DNA from: Diploscapter coronatus | Lineage: Eukaryota > Nematoda > Chromadorea > Rhabditida > Rhabditidae | Length of the DNA: 64,000 nt | NCBI GenBank assembly: GCA_964036155.1 | Contig: OZ038422.1 | Location: forward strand, 7,711,201-7,775,200 | Direction of reading: 5' to 3' | In this document: piece by piece, positions 10,417 to 24,662 of the stretch | Layout of the letters: the number at the start of each line of letters is the position of its first letter | How positions within the stretch are numbered: the stretch's first letter is position 1 | Program-made: the position numbers and the translations under genes | Notes under the pieces: model-generated | Told to the model about the DNA's origin: nothing | Databases searched by the model: none | Seen by the model: the letters and a program-made list of their open reading frames with translations, nothing else

Positions 10417-13400
10417 ATGTACGAGGAGAGCGATGAGTCGACAGACGACAGCAGCGGCAAATTCCGATCCAGCAACTGGACTAACAAAGGTAAATTTGGT
10501 TATAATCTAATTTTATTTCTTGGAATTTATTGTGTATCAAGTTAATTTTTTGGAGAAGGTTGTTTGGAAACTTCCATTTTCAAATGATTCAATATTTTCC
10601 GTCTTTGAGAAATAGAGACACTAAGGAATTGAAAGACAATTGGTTTTTTACAGGAGGAGGAACGCGATCCTACGATCCACGACCGCATTTGGTGACAATC
10701 GTTAAATCATCCACAGGTTACTCGTTCTTTGGAAAGTAAAAATCTTGATTTGTCTGTAATTTAGGTTTCGGTTTTAATATCAAAGGCCAAGTTTCCGAAG
10801 GAGGCCAGTTGCGGAGCATCAACGGGGAGCTGTACGCCCCGCTGCAACACGTCAGTGCTGTGCTGCCTGGTGGAGCTGCAGAGAAGGCCCATCTAAGGAA
10901 GGGAGACAGAATTCTTGAAGTGTAAGCATTTTATAGAAGATAAAAAGATTTTTCTCTTACTCAACTTGGTGGTTCTTTTCCTTTTTTTTTTTATAAAAAT
11001 TCGGTAAATTCTTTGACGAACTTGCAAGAGAACAGCTGCAAAGACTCATCATCGTCATCTCTATGCATGTAGTGAGGAATAATAATTAAAATAGCTGAGA
11101 TAAGTCACCAAATAAGCAATAATGCCGTTTGAAAAAAAACTTGCAAGTCCGTTCATTACAAAAATACCATTCTTTGTATCTTTGATGAAAGACGAAAATG
11201 ACATTGTAATTCGGATAATATTTTGTGAACATTCTTTGAAAGAAGACATGGATTTAGGAGGAATTTTATGTGTTGTCTACTTTTCTTGGAATTTTGTCGG
11301 ATTCTTGCAATAAATCATGCGCGTTGTAGAAACGGTACGAATGTGGAGGGGGCGACGCATCGGCAAGTGGTCGACACGATCAAGCATGGCGGCGACAGAC
11401 TGACCATGATTGTTATCTCCGTCCCCGATGAGGAAATCGACAGGTTGGTCTTTCACTTTCAAATGTGGAATCTGTTTCAATTATTCTTCTGAACCATAGA
11501 TGAAGATTTGTCGTCTATCGCATTAGAAATAATCGTGTGTGCAAGAAAATTGATATTTTCATTATGTACCTCTTCAAAAGAACTTCAAAGAATTTTACAT
11601 TGAACCTAACTTCCTTCATTCTTCTGGTTCTTGATCCCGAATTGTTCGGTTCAAAATGTGTACGTCGAAATGTCACCAGGTTTATCCATGCATAAGCAAT
11701 GGGGGGTTCTTCCACTTTGATCCTTATCTTTTTCAATTATCTCGTTCAGAAGTAATTTTCTCAATTAAAATTAAAAAAAAAAAAAAACTGAAAAGTAAAT
11801 TATAACTAAGGAGAACTTGTGATTTGCAGATTCGAAGCGGGAGAAGAGAGTAACATCTCATGTCGACACGACTACAGCGAGAGCAGGTCCCTGCCCGTCA
11901 CAATCCCCTCGTATCACTATGTCAACGACGGACTCGAACGATATGTCGTAAGCACATGATTTATTCCTGAATTCCCACGGCATTTCATTCTTGGGTACAA
12001 AATTGAAGCAGAAAGTTAATTCATTTCTATCTGAAAGAGACTGGATTTGTGATTTTATCACGTCCCACTTTCTTATGATGAAAGTGTCTTGACTTACTGA
12101 ATGGATATTCTCACGTAAAATATTCATAAATTATCCACTTTGTTGGCATATGAAAATGTCAGGTTTCTTTTACTCATTACGAATTTTTGATGATGGCTTA
12201 GAGGAAGAATGAAAAAATCATGATTGGGTGAAAAAAAGTAAATGTAAATGATTTTTTCTTATATTGACAATAAATTTACTTCCAATTTCTGAAAACCCAA
12301 TAGGATGATTTATTTTCCAGGTATTCAACATTCACATGGCGGGCCGACACCTCGGCTCTCGTCGCTATTCCGAGTTCCGCGAGCTGCACTCCCTACTCAA
12401 CAAGGAATTCATCGACTTCGCATTCCCCAAATTCCCCGGTAAATGGCCATTTAATCTGTCGAGTCAGCAGTTGGATGCAAGGCGAAGGTTGACAATTAGC
12501 GGCAAATTATTTTAAAGAATAGAACGATTTCAGAGCTCTGGAAAAGTATCTCGAACAAGTTTGTTCGGTGCGAGTTATCGCTGATTCCGATATCATGCAG
12601 GTAGCACCTCTCTCTGAATTTAATGAGTTCTCTCATTCGTAGACACCGACATATGAAATATCACAGAGATTCTAATACCATTTGAAGCTATTTATGACCA
12701 GTATTTCTTTTCAATTATAATTGACTTGCAAGATCAATATTGTAGGTGTTCCTAACCGAATGCGATCCATTGTGCGAAGTGGAACTGCGAGTTCTGCTTC
12801 CCGACGGCAGTCCCCTTTGTTTGCTGGTCCGTCGCAACGCATCTGCAGCGCAGCTCTACAACTTCATTCAGAGAAAACTCAACATGAGCAGTCAAATGGT
12901 CACTTTTTGTGCTCTCTTTGAGGTTCTCGATGGAGGATTCGGTAAAGATTTTGATTTTCTTTCATTTAAATTTTGTCCCGCTAAAATTTGAATAAGTTAC
13001 TTATTTTCCAAAAATGAAAATTTAGAGCGACGAATAATGGACAGTGAATGTCCTCATTCTCTGTATGTGCAGAATTATTCCTCTGCTTCCTCTACTTGTC
13101 TAGTTCTGAAAAAATTCATTTTCGACATCGACAGGTATCGCATTTTCTGTAATATTTTTCTTAAATGCTCGATTTTAGAGAGCGGCAACTTTGTGAAAAA
13201 GACCCGATGTTCCAGCAGTTCGTCTTTCTACAAGCCATTGCTGATACTAACTCGGTAGGAATTTCTTATGGCTGATTGAAAAGTAGAATGACTTGTGTTT
13301 TCGACACATTCTTGTGTAAAGACGACATTTCTTTATGATGGTCACTATTGAACCAATTTTCAGGGTCGAATAAAAACTCAACACAAAACGTACCAGTTAA

Positions 13401-14336
13401 AAGCGATGCAGGACGAGAGGAATGCGAATAAGTACCTTGAAATGGTCCGCAATCTGGCTGGCTACAATGAGGTTGTCTTCCCTCCCTGCGGCTGCTCTGT
13501 CAGGAAGGATGGGGACATCGTTATGTCGATCAGCTGGAAGGGGATTCTCATGAAGGCACATCCTGAGCTAGAACAGGTACATTCTCCCGAAACTTGCATT
13601 CAAATTTTGAACATCAGAGCAGAAGAATATTTGTTGAAAAACGCGGAAAGTTCCAGCTCTGTGTTGTCTTGGTTGTAGTGAAAGGATGAAGTTTTTTCAA
13701 AGTTATTTTTGCATTTTCAGCTATCCCAAGTCGAGATTTCGTGGGACGACGTGATTCACTATCGAACGATCAACGAAGGCACTGTCTTTGTGTTCGAATA
13801 TCGAAGGGCCGAGAAGAAATCCAAGATCATCCAACTGTTCACCAATTATGTGAGTTTTTCATTGCATGCTTGAGATTATCTACAGATCATAAATAGCTAT
13901 TTAAACTTCAATGTCGACATTTTGATATTCTAGGGAGTAAGAGAGGTGTAGAATTCAAGTGACAACTACACCTTGTCTTTTTACATTTACTTTCTCTTTT
14001 TGAATTCCAAAATCCCGCTTCATAGTTATCAATGGGAATTCAATTTCACCCATATCTTTTCTTAGTAAATTTATCTCTTTGCTTCAACTTTTACTGATGA
14101 ATTTTGAGGCTGATTACATGGCGGAATGTTTTTCTCAAATCGCGTACGAGCGTCAGGTTGCCTCTGACTGGAAATGCAACAGCTTGCGACAGGCCTCGCT
14201 GTCATCGAATACAGAGTCATTGGAGGAGGATGTACAACGGAGGGAAGAGACGTTCCGAAACAGACAAGAGAATGAAACTAGCCAGCCAAGAAATTCAAAT
14301 AGGCATGGGGATGAAGAGGAGGAGGATGAACAATAA
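10417..14336 (+). CDS. SNX27: Sorting nexin 27 (PDZ-PX-FERM)
   Basis: A cargo adaptor for retromer. The PDZ domain binds C-terminal PDZ ligands of receptors, and the PX domain binds PI3P on early endosomes. Thirteen exons: 10417-10489, 10654-10716, 10765-10921, 11330-11443, 11830-11947, 12321-12487, 12534-12600, 12746-12941, 13026-13134, 13179-13254, 13364-13576, 13721-13849 and 14109-14336, all in phase, 569 residues (human 541). The PDZ domain (about 33-125) has [20 protein letters not shown], almost identical to vertebrates. The PX domain (about 160-270) has [12 protein letters not shown], holding the PI3P-binding arginine. The FERM-like module (about 275-525) starts at [10 protein letters not shown]. 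The C-terminal tail is acidic and unrelated to other species. The last intron ends in the unusual acceptor TTTTGAG. AATAAA at 15753-15758 may end a long 3' UTR. Confidence 0.95.
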
Positions 14337-15948
14337 ATGCAGGTCGGTTGGAGATCTATTCTATTCTTTGATTGGTAGCACTTTGTGTAAGAATCGAAGT
14401 TTTCATTGGGTCAAAAGTATATAACATACCACTATTAGATTTTTTACAATCAGCACCACCTGTAATTATTTTATTCGTAGAAAACTCGCACTCTTCTTCA
14501 TTTCTATTTGTAAAATATTTCGCGCACAACTTTTGAGTTAATCTTTAGAAGACTTTTATAAGATCCCGGGTTATTTTTCTCTGAAAATCGTTAATTTATC
14601 GAAAAAAAAATCGCTCTTATATATCTTTTAACAAGTTATTTGGAGACAAGTAACGATCAATTGTCAAATTTTCGAATTTATGTTGAGGCAAAATTAGTAA
14701 AATGATAGGAAGTCTCTCATACCCTGATTTTTCGAACATCAACATATTTTTGATGATTTAATACGTGATCGTTGGTAAAAGATCTGAACTCATAAAGGAA
14801 TTTTTGCACCAGCAATATTTACTTTTCTCAAATCTAGGCTGAATTTAAGCTTTTACAAAAAGTATCATCTTTGTCCCTTCTTTTCCCAGCATTTATTCAC
14901 TTTATGTTCGAATATCGATTGTCATCCAGCATCTTCTAGTTACTTCCCTGAATCATAGTGATTTACTCTACTTCTATGATTATCATCTATTATATGCTTC
15001 TAAATTTGACTAGAAAGTCTCGCTTTCTAAAGTTAGAGCATTTTAAAATGAAATTTCTAAATTTTCATGACGAAAACATCCATAATTTCACTACTAGACG
15101 CAAATAGTCTTCTTCAGTTTTTATCAACTTTGTTAGATTTGATTTATTTCGGTATCTCTTTTCCTTTTTCCTTCTCGTTTCCAAGGCATTCCTCTCCTTT
15201 CTTTCCCTTTCTTCACATGACATTCTTTTGCATCCGCTGTTAAAATTCGCTTTCCATTCTTTTCTTACTGCTTCATTTCAATATCAAACTAAAATAGCGA
15301 AAAAAGCATTTTAAATATGCAGCTTACTTTAAAGTTATTTTTAAAAATCTGAAAACTATTGAAATGAAGTAATATCGATAGATGACAATTTCTTGTTTTC
15401 GCACTTTGTAGTGTCGTAAACATTTTCCACGATATGAAATAACAGCAATATGTTTATGATATGATAAGTGATTCTACCAAAGATTTACAAATTTTATTCA
15501 TCTTTCTCAGATGTATTTATTTGTTGCTTAGCATAATAATTATATGCACTTATTGTTGAATGACTTTGTCTATGAATTCCTCTTTGCCCATGACTCGATC
15601 ACTCAATTTCTTATGACCGCGTAACGGATATTGTATTATTACTTTGTGGAAATATTGTCTAAAAAGCAATACTTATTTCTGTTAAACTCTAGTCGCCAAA
15701 TTGTATAGATTTGTGTCTTACATTACATATTTTATACATTTTCGTATACCACAATAAAGATTATTCTTACAGAAAAATGATATCCTCCTCATGATCACTA
15801 CGGCTTATGGACCGTTAAAATATCTGAGTACTGTGAACTTGCAGTATATTTTTGATAATCTTGATATTTTCAGCTTTTCTGTTTTTTTTTCTATGGAATT
15901 TTGAGGAATATCAATAGCTGACAATCGAGGATCGAAGAATACTGGAAG
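14337..15948. other. SNX27 3' UTR and spacer
   Basis: AT-rich, with no convincing gene on either strand. AATAAA lies at 15753-15758. A minus-strand open frame at 15805-16041 is read as a shadow because it overlaps the first exon of the next gene. Confidence 0.5.
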
Positions 15949-18900
15949 ATGAGCAGCGGAATTGGATCTGGGGAGGGCAGCAGGTGGATTAGGAATATTT
16001 GAAAAAAGAGATTCAGTTAATTGAAATGGAGAAAGCTTCACCTAAATCCTTGAACAAGTTTTTTGATGTTTTCTAAAAATTCCGAGTTTTGACAATTTTG
16101 AACTTTCAAATGAAAAATGCGTTGAATTTCACTTCAACATTCACACTTTTAAGTTAATTTTTTTCTCATGAAGATGGGAAATCAGGATTCTTTTTAGATG
16201 CGCATCTCCGAATGTGACGGTCTACCCGATGAGCGTCCGACAGCAGTTGGCCCTGATCAAGCAGATGGAACAGCCGTCTCCTTCGAGTTCCGTGGATGGA
16301 GAAGGGGGCAGTGCCAGCGTCAATACTCCTGGATCTAGCAGAAAACGAGTTTCGAGGGTAGGCATGAAAATTAAAAAAAAAATATTTCCATTCTTTTGTA
16401 AATTTGCGATTTTCTTGCCCAAACATAACTCTGAAATTGTCAATCATCTAAACTTTCTAATTTAAAAAAAAAATCCTTATAATCACGATGTGTTTAGGTG
16501 CACAAGAAGAATGATCGTGGAGAAACAGCTCTGCACGTGGCAGCGAGACGAGGAGACGACGTGCAGTGCGAGAGACTCATTGAAGAAGGTAAACCCGTTT
16601 GTCTTTGACGCTGCCTCTTGTGTACATCAATAATTTTGCTACAACTATCATCGATTTCTTGGAAATTTGGGGCATTTTTTTACCAAAACTATTTCTTTTT
16701 GAAACTCAACTAGTTGATCACCGCACTGATCAAAATTTGCCAAAAGTATCATTTTAATTTACAAAAATTTCATATTTCAGGAGCAGAAGTGAACTGTGCA
16801 GATTATGCTGGCTGGAGTGCGCTGCACGAGGCTGCATTCCATAATCGATTCCACGCTGCGCAGATCCTCATCGAAAAAGGAGCTGATGTGAATTTCGAGT
16901 CGGCAGACTTCGAGACGCCTCTACATGTAAGCCGTTTGAAACAAAGCATAAAATGTCGACACCCGAAAATGAGATATCGATGATTTGATGATTTGATAAT
17001 TTTATGATACCGTGAAGGGAAAAACCACAGAACGGAAAGCTAGCTAATTCTAATTGCAACAAGGTATCATTCGCGAATAGTGCATTTTCTAGATGAATTA
17101 GAAAAAGTTACAATCTCCGTAGATTTCTCCTTTTTTGATGATGAAATGATCAAACCATGCTGACGATTTTTCTTGAAAAATGTGACCTACCACTGTATAT
17201 TTTTCAGGACGCGGCAGCAAAAGGATTCGTGAAGATAGTGTGGTTGCTGCTGAAGCACGGAGCAGACAGGGCGAAGAAGAACAAGGACGGGAAGAGACCC
17301 ATCGATTTGGTCGATGAGGAGGAACACCCTAGGGTCTACTCCCTGCTCACTACAAACACGCTCCCCACGGTAAGATTGCCATTAGAATTTCAAAATACGG
17401 CTACAAACGAAAGTTCTCCTCTTCGTCTCTTTAAAATTTGTATACGTTTTGATTCTTTATCAAAATAGGGGAATTTTTTCGCCTCAATATTCGTTTGACC
17501 CTATAGGATATTTCTATGTCTAAGTTCTACTTTTCAGGAATGCCCGTCAGGTGCGCCTTCCTCGCCTGAGCGAGGAGAATCAATAGGAAGAGGGGGCTAT
17601 GATTCTGGCAACGAGACTCCGAATGCAGGGAGCAGTACCCATGCACAGGCACCTCCACCTGTCTCTGCACCTCCTCCTCTGCCAACTCCCCCCTCTTCCT
17701 CGATTTCTACAAGCATCCCATCTACCGTTCCATTCGTTCCCTCGATTAGTCTAACTCCACCTGCTGAATCGATTCACATTCCTGAACAAAAGCCAACAGA
17801 ATCTGAGCAAGTCGTGAGTGCCCCTGCAGATGTCCCTATTCCTGCTCCTGTCCCTGCCCCTTCCCAAGTACCAAGTTTACCCCCAGAAGTGCCCATTTCT
17901 GTCGACACTACAGACCCTCTCCTGGCTATGGACACTGGCTCAGGCCAACCCACCCCAACAGGAGCTATTTCCGAGCCGTTACTCACTAAATCTGAGCCGC
18001 TGATCATTCAAACACCCACTGCTTCTGTCGATATTTCCCTACAAAACACGAGTTCAGAGGCAGAAATGGTGGAGGCCGTGAAGGAGGAGAAGAAACCCTC
18101 CTCTCAACCCTCTACACCCACTATTCGAATCAAATTCTCTACTCCGTCCCTGAACGATGAATCGAAGGACAAGGAAAAGCAGTCACAAATCCAGAGCAAT
18201 TCCGACTCCACTGCACCTGCATCGACGAAGGGATCGCCTGAGGAGAAAATGCAAATTGACGAGGTGAAGACCGAACAGAAGGACCAACAAGGCACCGATG
18301 TCAAAGCGCTCACGGCTACTGTCAATGTGAGAGCAATTTTATTATTTACCGTCTTTCTTTATGAATTTTATGAATTCGTCATCCGTTATCTAGGTTTCCA
18401 TAGTTTTGTGAGTTAGTGAGATTAAAACAAGATTCGGTATGAAATGTGAAAATGGATAATCTTTCGCTAATCACATTTTAGCTGCTAATGCTTGAGTTTA
18501 AATGTGGAAGTGATTAGATTTAAACGGATGAAGAATTCAATATCTAACGTTTCAAGATAATTCAAAAGTCTACTTGATAATTTAAAGAATTTAACATCTA
18601 TACTTTCTGTTAGGATGGTAGATTGTTTATTTGTTACTCACTTTTTATGCTTATTATACTTCATCTTCGTATTTTTCCAAAGAAGCGACAAATATAAAGG
18701 GGGTGAGAGTAATAAATATAGCAAGCCGGTGGAAATTCTCATTATGTGATCTTCACTCTTTGAATTTCGAAGTTGCTATTTTCAGATTCAGATTTCGCCA
18801 ATTACAGTGGAACCGGAAGAGACGCGTCGTGACAGCAGTGCCTCGGCAGTCTCGGCGCCAGGCGCTTCGACAGAGCTGTTCGAGTCCGGGCCGCTCAAGA

Positions 18901-21900
18901 CTATGAAGCTGAATCGACAGATGGAAGAGGAAGAAGGCATGATCGAGGGGGACATAGGTGAACAGAAGCAGAACGTGGAGGACGAAGCAGAGGAGTATGA
19001 GGATGACGTGAGTGAATTTCGCATTTTCGTTTATTTCTATTCAAATTGGATTGGCGGAATATTCTCTAAGGTTATATTTTCTATGAGCTGGCAGTGAAAA
19101 TAGCTTTTTAATCAAATTCATTGTCCTCTCATTGAATTTTTTCAGAAATCATTTAAAAGAAAAAAAAACTCAATGTTTCAATGAAATAAGATTTTCCGAT
19201 GGTGTTTCATATTTCAATTTAATTTTCAGGAAATGTCAAAAGACAGTTCCTCGCAAATGAACATTCCGTCTGTAAGCTCGATGAACGCATTGCTGAAACA
19301 AGGAGAGGAAGGCGACGAATGTAGTGACGATGTTGTGACTGCCGTCAGGAAGCAGAGATTAGGACTGCCTAGAGGAAGAGGGGCGAGAGGAAGGCCTAGT
19401 AGCAGGTAGGCAATTTTCGTTACAGAACACGATTTTTTTTGTAGAAAATCTACACGATATGGTGTGAAATGATAGAAAGAAATGAAAAATTTCATGATCT
19501 TTTAATCGGAATCCAAGAATTTGTTTCTTAACAATAAATAGAAGTGAAAACTAGTCTCTATTTCTCAATATTGCTGTATGAGTAATGTTTGAGTTGAAAA
19601 GGCATAGTTCTTCGGAAGAAATGAGAAACAGTGAAGATGGAAACTGAATAATAAGTGGAAAAGAGAAAATCCAACTTCTTTATTTTTTTAGAAGCAGCAC
19701 TCCAATGTCAACGTCTGGAGAACGAATGGTTGCGAGAAAAACTGTCGGGTAAGACGGTTTTTTACTGGATAAATGAGTGAAATGAGTAATTTTCAGAAGA
19801 GGTCGCGGATCGAAAAGAGGCAGAGGAAATCTGAATTACGGCACTCGACATTTGGAAGCCATTTCGTTCGTCAATGCTCCGAGTTCCACTGCAACTGACG
19901 ATGTCTTCGAATTCAGAGGCAGTCCTGATGGGGTAAGGTTTTCATTTTTGTTTCTCTTTAAAAATTCGAAGATGAATATTTCTACTCAATTTTTAATTGA
20001 AGAAAGATTTTTTATCAAGTTTAATGTAGTTTTTCATGATGAACTTTCAGCTAGAAGAAGACGAAGCTCTGACTCGTCCTCCTTCGCCGAAACGAGCGAA
20101 AACTGAACGAGAAACGAGCAGCGCCGCAGGAAGTAATTCGGGGGAGGCTGATGACATGAACGAGGAGACTGGGGACGAGGACAGAATGAAGAAGGTTGGA
20201 ATCTATCCGTTTCCGAAGATCCGACTATTTTACGGGACAATTTTTTTTGCAAATGTTCTATTTTTCTTCATTTATTTCAAGAAAGATCATATTTTTGTTA
20301 TGATTGAATTCTGAAATTCATCTTTTCTTGAATCTAAATGGGAGAAACGAAAAACAAATGATAATTAGACGATTTGAGTTACGATGTCTTTTCGTTTTTC
20401 ATTATATTTTTCATCCTTAGAAGGATAGATTATTGACAAGAAGGAGTGACAATGATTATCTCGGATAATCCATTCTTATCTCACGACTCTGTGAATTCAA
20501 AGCTGAAAGTCGTTTTTTCCTTTCAAAGTTGAAATTTATTTTTAGACGAACTCAGAGTTTGAATTGTTCAGGTTCCCCCACTCCGAATTTTGCTGCCGAA
20601 GACGCCCTCGGAAGAGGATCCGGAAGAGCCCCGAAGGACTCGAATGGGAATACGAAGTGGGAAGGGGGGCAGTGGACTGGGCACCAGCAGAACTGGGGCA
20701 GAGACGCAGGGTGGACAGACTCAGGAGGACGACAAGAGGATCACCAGGAGCAAAGTAAGACGGGTGAGAATACCGGCATCTCACATCTCATCGCAGGAAA
20801 AAATATAAATATCATGAACAGGGATATTTGGAATTTGTAAATTGAAAGGATCAGCATAAGTTTCATTTTCAATTCCAATTTCAATTTCTCTTTCTAAAAG
20901 TAAAATCGAAATTCGAGCATGCCTGTTCATGAAACCAGAAGTCGCATATTGCATACTTATAGAAAAATTGAAAAAGAGTAGATTTTGAAAATTCTTGAAA
21001 TTCTAGGTGAAACAAGGCGGAAAAGTAATGGACGATTTCGAAGGAGGATTGATGACAAAGAAGAAAAGGAGAGAAAAGGCTGAATCTGACCATACGGTGA
21101 GATTTTTGACGGCAAAATTTGACAAAGTTCATAATTTCCAGAGAGAATCGAGTGTTCTGGCGACAATCGACGAAGGAGGCGGAGAGATGTCGACGTCAAT
21201 GATGAAAATCGAGCTGAAAGAGGAGGTGGTCGAGGAGGAGAACAGAGTTGGGCACGAAATTCTGCAACAGAACCCCAGCACAGGGGCTCTTTCCATGAAG
21301 AGAATGGTTAGTGATAATGCTTTGTTCAAAAATGTGAATTATCTCATTTTTATCAACATTGACAAAGCTTTAGTCGCAAGTTTATACGAATCTCATTCGT
21401 TTTCCTTTGACTATTTCTTTCCTTTTATTTTGTTTACCTGGCTGATACAAGGTGTAAAACTGAAAATTTTTGATCAAATGAAAACTAGCCTTGGGCCTAT
21501 TCTCTAAAAGAAGATTTCAGCTCGCAAATCGTTGGCTCCATGATCTCGAGAATCAGCAAAAACTGCCAAAAACCTCCGAGGAAAGTCGATTCAAGAATTT
21601 CTCCATCTTCAGTGGAAATTACAACTCTTTCAAGAGAAACAAGGTATCAAAATTCATGCATTTCGAATGATTTTCATTCAATTGGTTCAGGGCCGAAGTC
21701 GAAGTGTGCTATCAGATGAGAATAAGACGTCCTGGCCATACGAAATCATGTCTGATGTTCATAAAAAGCAGAGGAAGGCTAGGTTAGGAAGCGATTGTTA
21801 ATTCTGTGCTGAAGCATGTTACAAAATTAGAATATTTGTAAAGTACGGGACTGACATTATACGAGATAAAAAAATAATTTGTCAGGAAACTTGAAAGTCC

Positions 21901-22812
21901 ATTTACTTCGTTCAACTTTCATTATGCTCTAGATTACAGGAATTCTGATGAAAAATGAAAAAAAAAAAACAAATTCAGACGTGAATTGCGCCAGCGAATG
22001 GCAGGAGAGAGAATTCGTCTCCGTCTCTCGTTCGAAGAAGATCTGATTCGATTGTCCCGCAGGAGAAATGGCACGACTCCACTTATGTCCTTTGCCAGAA
22101 TGCATGCTGAAAGTGAAATCTGCAAGTAAGTTGAAGTTTGTCGTTTTTGACATTAAAAGTGATTGATTTGATGTTTGAATAATCTAGTTGGGAATGCTCG
22201 GAGTAAAATTATTTGGCTCTGTTGCTCTTTCACCAATGAAACTTATTTCAGTCCCCTTTTTCTGGACGAACCTCCCGAAAACATCAACCTCGGCTACAGC
22301 GATTTGGCTCTGAAGAAGCAGAGATCTCGATTGCTGGGGGAAATCCACAAACGATCCACCGCACTCTACAAGAGACACAGGATGGAGGCTGAATCTCTGC
22401 AGATTCTACAGGTATTTTTCTACTATGATTCTGTATTTCAACTATCTTTTTTCCAAATATTTTACCAGCGCTTGATGCCAATGATATTATCATCTCTTCG
22501 TGTTAGTTTTTCTTTATCTTTTTCCCGATGTATTTGAACTAGGGAGAAATATGCTTGGAAGGAAAGTCCCTTGACAATTTTGTTAAATTGCAATTACTTC
22601 TTTCAACTGAATTTTTTCATTTTCAGCGAAACATCTGGAATTTCGAAGCAGCAAAGCGGCACATTTCACTGACAGAGGAGCTCGTGAAGCAGTGCGTCCC
22701 CAGAGTCAAAGTCCGGAAAATTGTCATCAGGAGACCGAGTTTGGCACAGAATATGAAAGGAACAAATAAAAGAGGCAGGAAGAAAACGATATCAACTGCG
22801 AGCAGCCATTGA
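15949..22812 (+). CDS. ANKRD11/12-like ankyrin-repeat protein
   Basis: Probably a nuclear chromatin cofactor of the ANKRD11/ANKRD12 type. Nineteen exons join in phase to 1087 residues: 15949-15983, 16198-16357, 16498-16588, 16781-16926, 17208-17369, 17538-18326, 18786-19007, 19230-19405, 19692-19748, 19797-19932, 20051-20194, 20572-20754, 21007-21096, 21142-21306, 21521-21643, 21691-21782, 21979-22125, 22252-22411 and 22627-22812. Three ankyrin repeats (about 66-180) have [28 protein letters not shown] and [12 protein letters not shown], closely like ANKRD11/12. A long Pro/Ser/Thr-rich region follows (about 200-460), then acidic and basic patches with GRGARGRP and KRGRG that resemble AT-hooks. 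The C-terminal block (about 950-1060) has [13 protein letters not shown] and [11 protein letters not shown] and matches the conserved C-terminus of that family. The first exon is inferred: it joins in frame but has no homology. Confidence 0.8.
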
Positions 22813-23323
22813 CATTGAGCTACTGTAAGCGATCTTGATCTTAACCTTTAAACAATATTAATCGAATTCATTTTTGACTTAATAGTTTCTCTAAAATTTC
22901 ATATTTTTAATGATTTATTTTTGATCTTTACATATCTGTTATTATTTTTCTTCTTGAAGTATTGAGCTGAGTCTTAATACAGGATTTTGTGTCATTTCAC
23001 CAAAATTTTCCCCATTTGAGACGAGGCATTTCTGATATTGTTGTTCGATATTATTTTTTCACGAGTAAAATGATTAGTAGTACTAGTTCCCAGAATTGTA
23101 ACAAATTTTCTATGTGAACCACCTATAAATTTGTTACAAACCGCGTCACTCCAGATTTTTCGTCTACTATTTATTTTCTATCCTTTTGTTGTTGAATAAA
23201 TTTGTCATCTTGTAAAAGAGTTTTTTTCAAATTTCGTGAAAATTATCCGTCTGACTAACGGTGCAAATATTTTGACAAGGGGTTATCTTTCTGAACGAAG
23301 TGAAAGAATTCAGGTTTGCTGAA
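22813..23323. other. Spacer between ankyrin gene and EMC8/9
   Basis: A 3' UTR with AATAAA at 23195-23200 (tgttgAATAAAtttg). No other gene is visible. The short same-strand spacing would allow an operon, but nothing proves one. Confidence 0.5.
23311..23313 (+). promoter_or_regulatory. Probable trans-splice acceptor of EMC8/9
   Basis: GAATTCAG ends at 23313, ten bases before ATG 23324. No upstream exon fits, so this is a likely spliced-leader site. Confidence 0.45.
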
Positions 23324-24662
23324 ATGAGCGTAGAAATACAGCCCTCTGCGTACGTGCTGAGTGTGCTCCACGCACTCAAAACGCCTGCGAATGGGGTCGT
23401 CGGGCTGCTCATTGGAACTCATGGACCTAATTCCATCAAAGTAGGCGAAGTTTATCGAGCAGAATTGCCGAATTTATGATCATGGACAAGATAAAACCAA
23501 ATCATGGGAATATAAAAGTTGCCGTTCTATCTCGCCATTGTGAATGTGTTTTTTCCGAATTTTGACAGAAATCAAAGAAGTTGTTTCAGATAACGAACGC
23601 AGTCCCAGTAGCGCACTCAGTGACTCCGATGGCTCCTGTCGTAGAAGTGGCCCTCGCCCTGGTTTCCCACTCGAACACTGTCGTCGGCGTCTACTTCGCT
23701 AATCAGCATCTCAAGGACGATAGGTGAATTGTTTTGCCATAGCAAAGAACTCCTGACAAGAACTATGGATGAGTGAAATGACAGAAAATAGCTGCTAGAA
23801 AATTCACTATAGGCCGCCACCATCATAAATTGTAGAATTTGTAAGACAAATTTGGGCTGAAAAGCGTATTCAGAGAAATAGAAGGCCGATGGATACTACA
23901 AATTCATGATTCATGATGATGGTTCCTGGTAAATTTTTCTGGAGACTGAGAAACTAAAAGCAATTCAATTTTTAATGGACGACTGACAAAACCATAAAAC
24001 ACTCGATAGATTTTCAGTTTGAACGCATTCGTGAAGCGATTCGCTGAGAAAGTGGGCACGATGTCAGGCAAATCCCCAGTCCTACTCCAAATCAGAAACA
24101 GAGACCTCAACCCGAGCTGCTCTTCCAACTGCCTCGTTGCCTATCAGAAGGACAAGGAATCTGACAATTGGAAAACTGTCAAGTAAGGATTTTATTCATC
24201 GTCTTCTGTAATTCGTTTGCAGTTTATTATGCAGTCCTATAACTTAATATTTTACATTTTTGGCCAAATTTTGACCAACATGATTTTTCGACAACATAGA
24301 AGACATGAAGAGTTCTTTCTTATTCATGTCTATCCTCTCTACTTTTCTTCTGAATTTCTCCTTCATATGTTCTTCATGTTATAAATCACAATTTATTTTG
24401 GATTATCCATTTCGTTTTTTTTTCACTTCAAAAACTATTTGGAATTGAAGTCAGGTCTTTGAAGATTCTATCCAAACTTTTCTCTAAATATAAATAAATT
24501 TTCAGATTGAATCACTCTGCGAAGGCGCAAACAGCTCTGTCGATGTCGATCCAGGACAAGCTGTACAGACAGATCGTGGACGTCGAGAATCACTTCGACA
24601 AGCCAGAACTCGACTTCTACAATCTCGCCCTCAACGCAAAGGTCGACAAACTCTCGGCCTGA
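23324..24662 (+). CDS. EMC8: ER membrane protein complex subunit 8/9
   Basis: A cytosolic MPN-fold subunit of the ER membrane protein complex, which inserts tail-anchored and multi-pass proteins. Exons 23324-23440, 23590-23723, 24018-24182 and 24506-24662 are in phase, 190 residues (human EMC8 210). The N-terminus has AYVLSVLHALKTPANGVVGL, and the middle has HSVTPMAPVVEVALALV, VVGVYFANQ and LNAFVKRFAEKV, all matching the family. The metalloprotease motif of active MPN proteins is absent, as expected. The C-terminus NHFDKPELDFYN fits the family end. Animals often have one gene for the EMC8/EMC9 pair, and paralogue identity cannot be told here. A poly(A) signal may be AATAAA at 24834-24839. Confidence 0.88.

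Noticed and set aside
15805..16041. Minus-strand open frame upstream of the ankyrin gene
   Set aside because: It overlaps the plus-strand first exon, which joins in frame, and has no recognisable domain.
17774..18007. Minus-strand Gly/Ser-rich open frame
   Set aside because: Shadow of the Pro/Ser-rich exon of the ankyrin gene.
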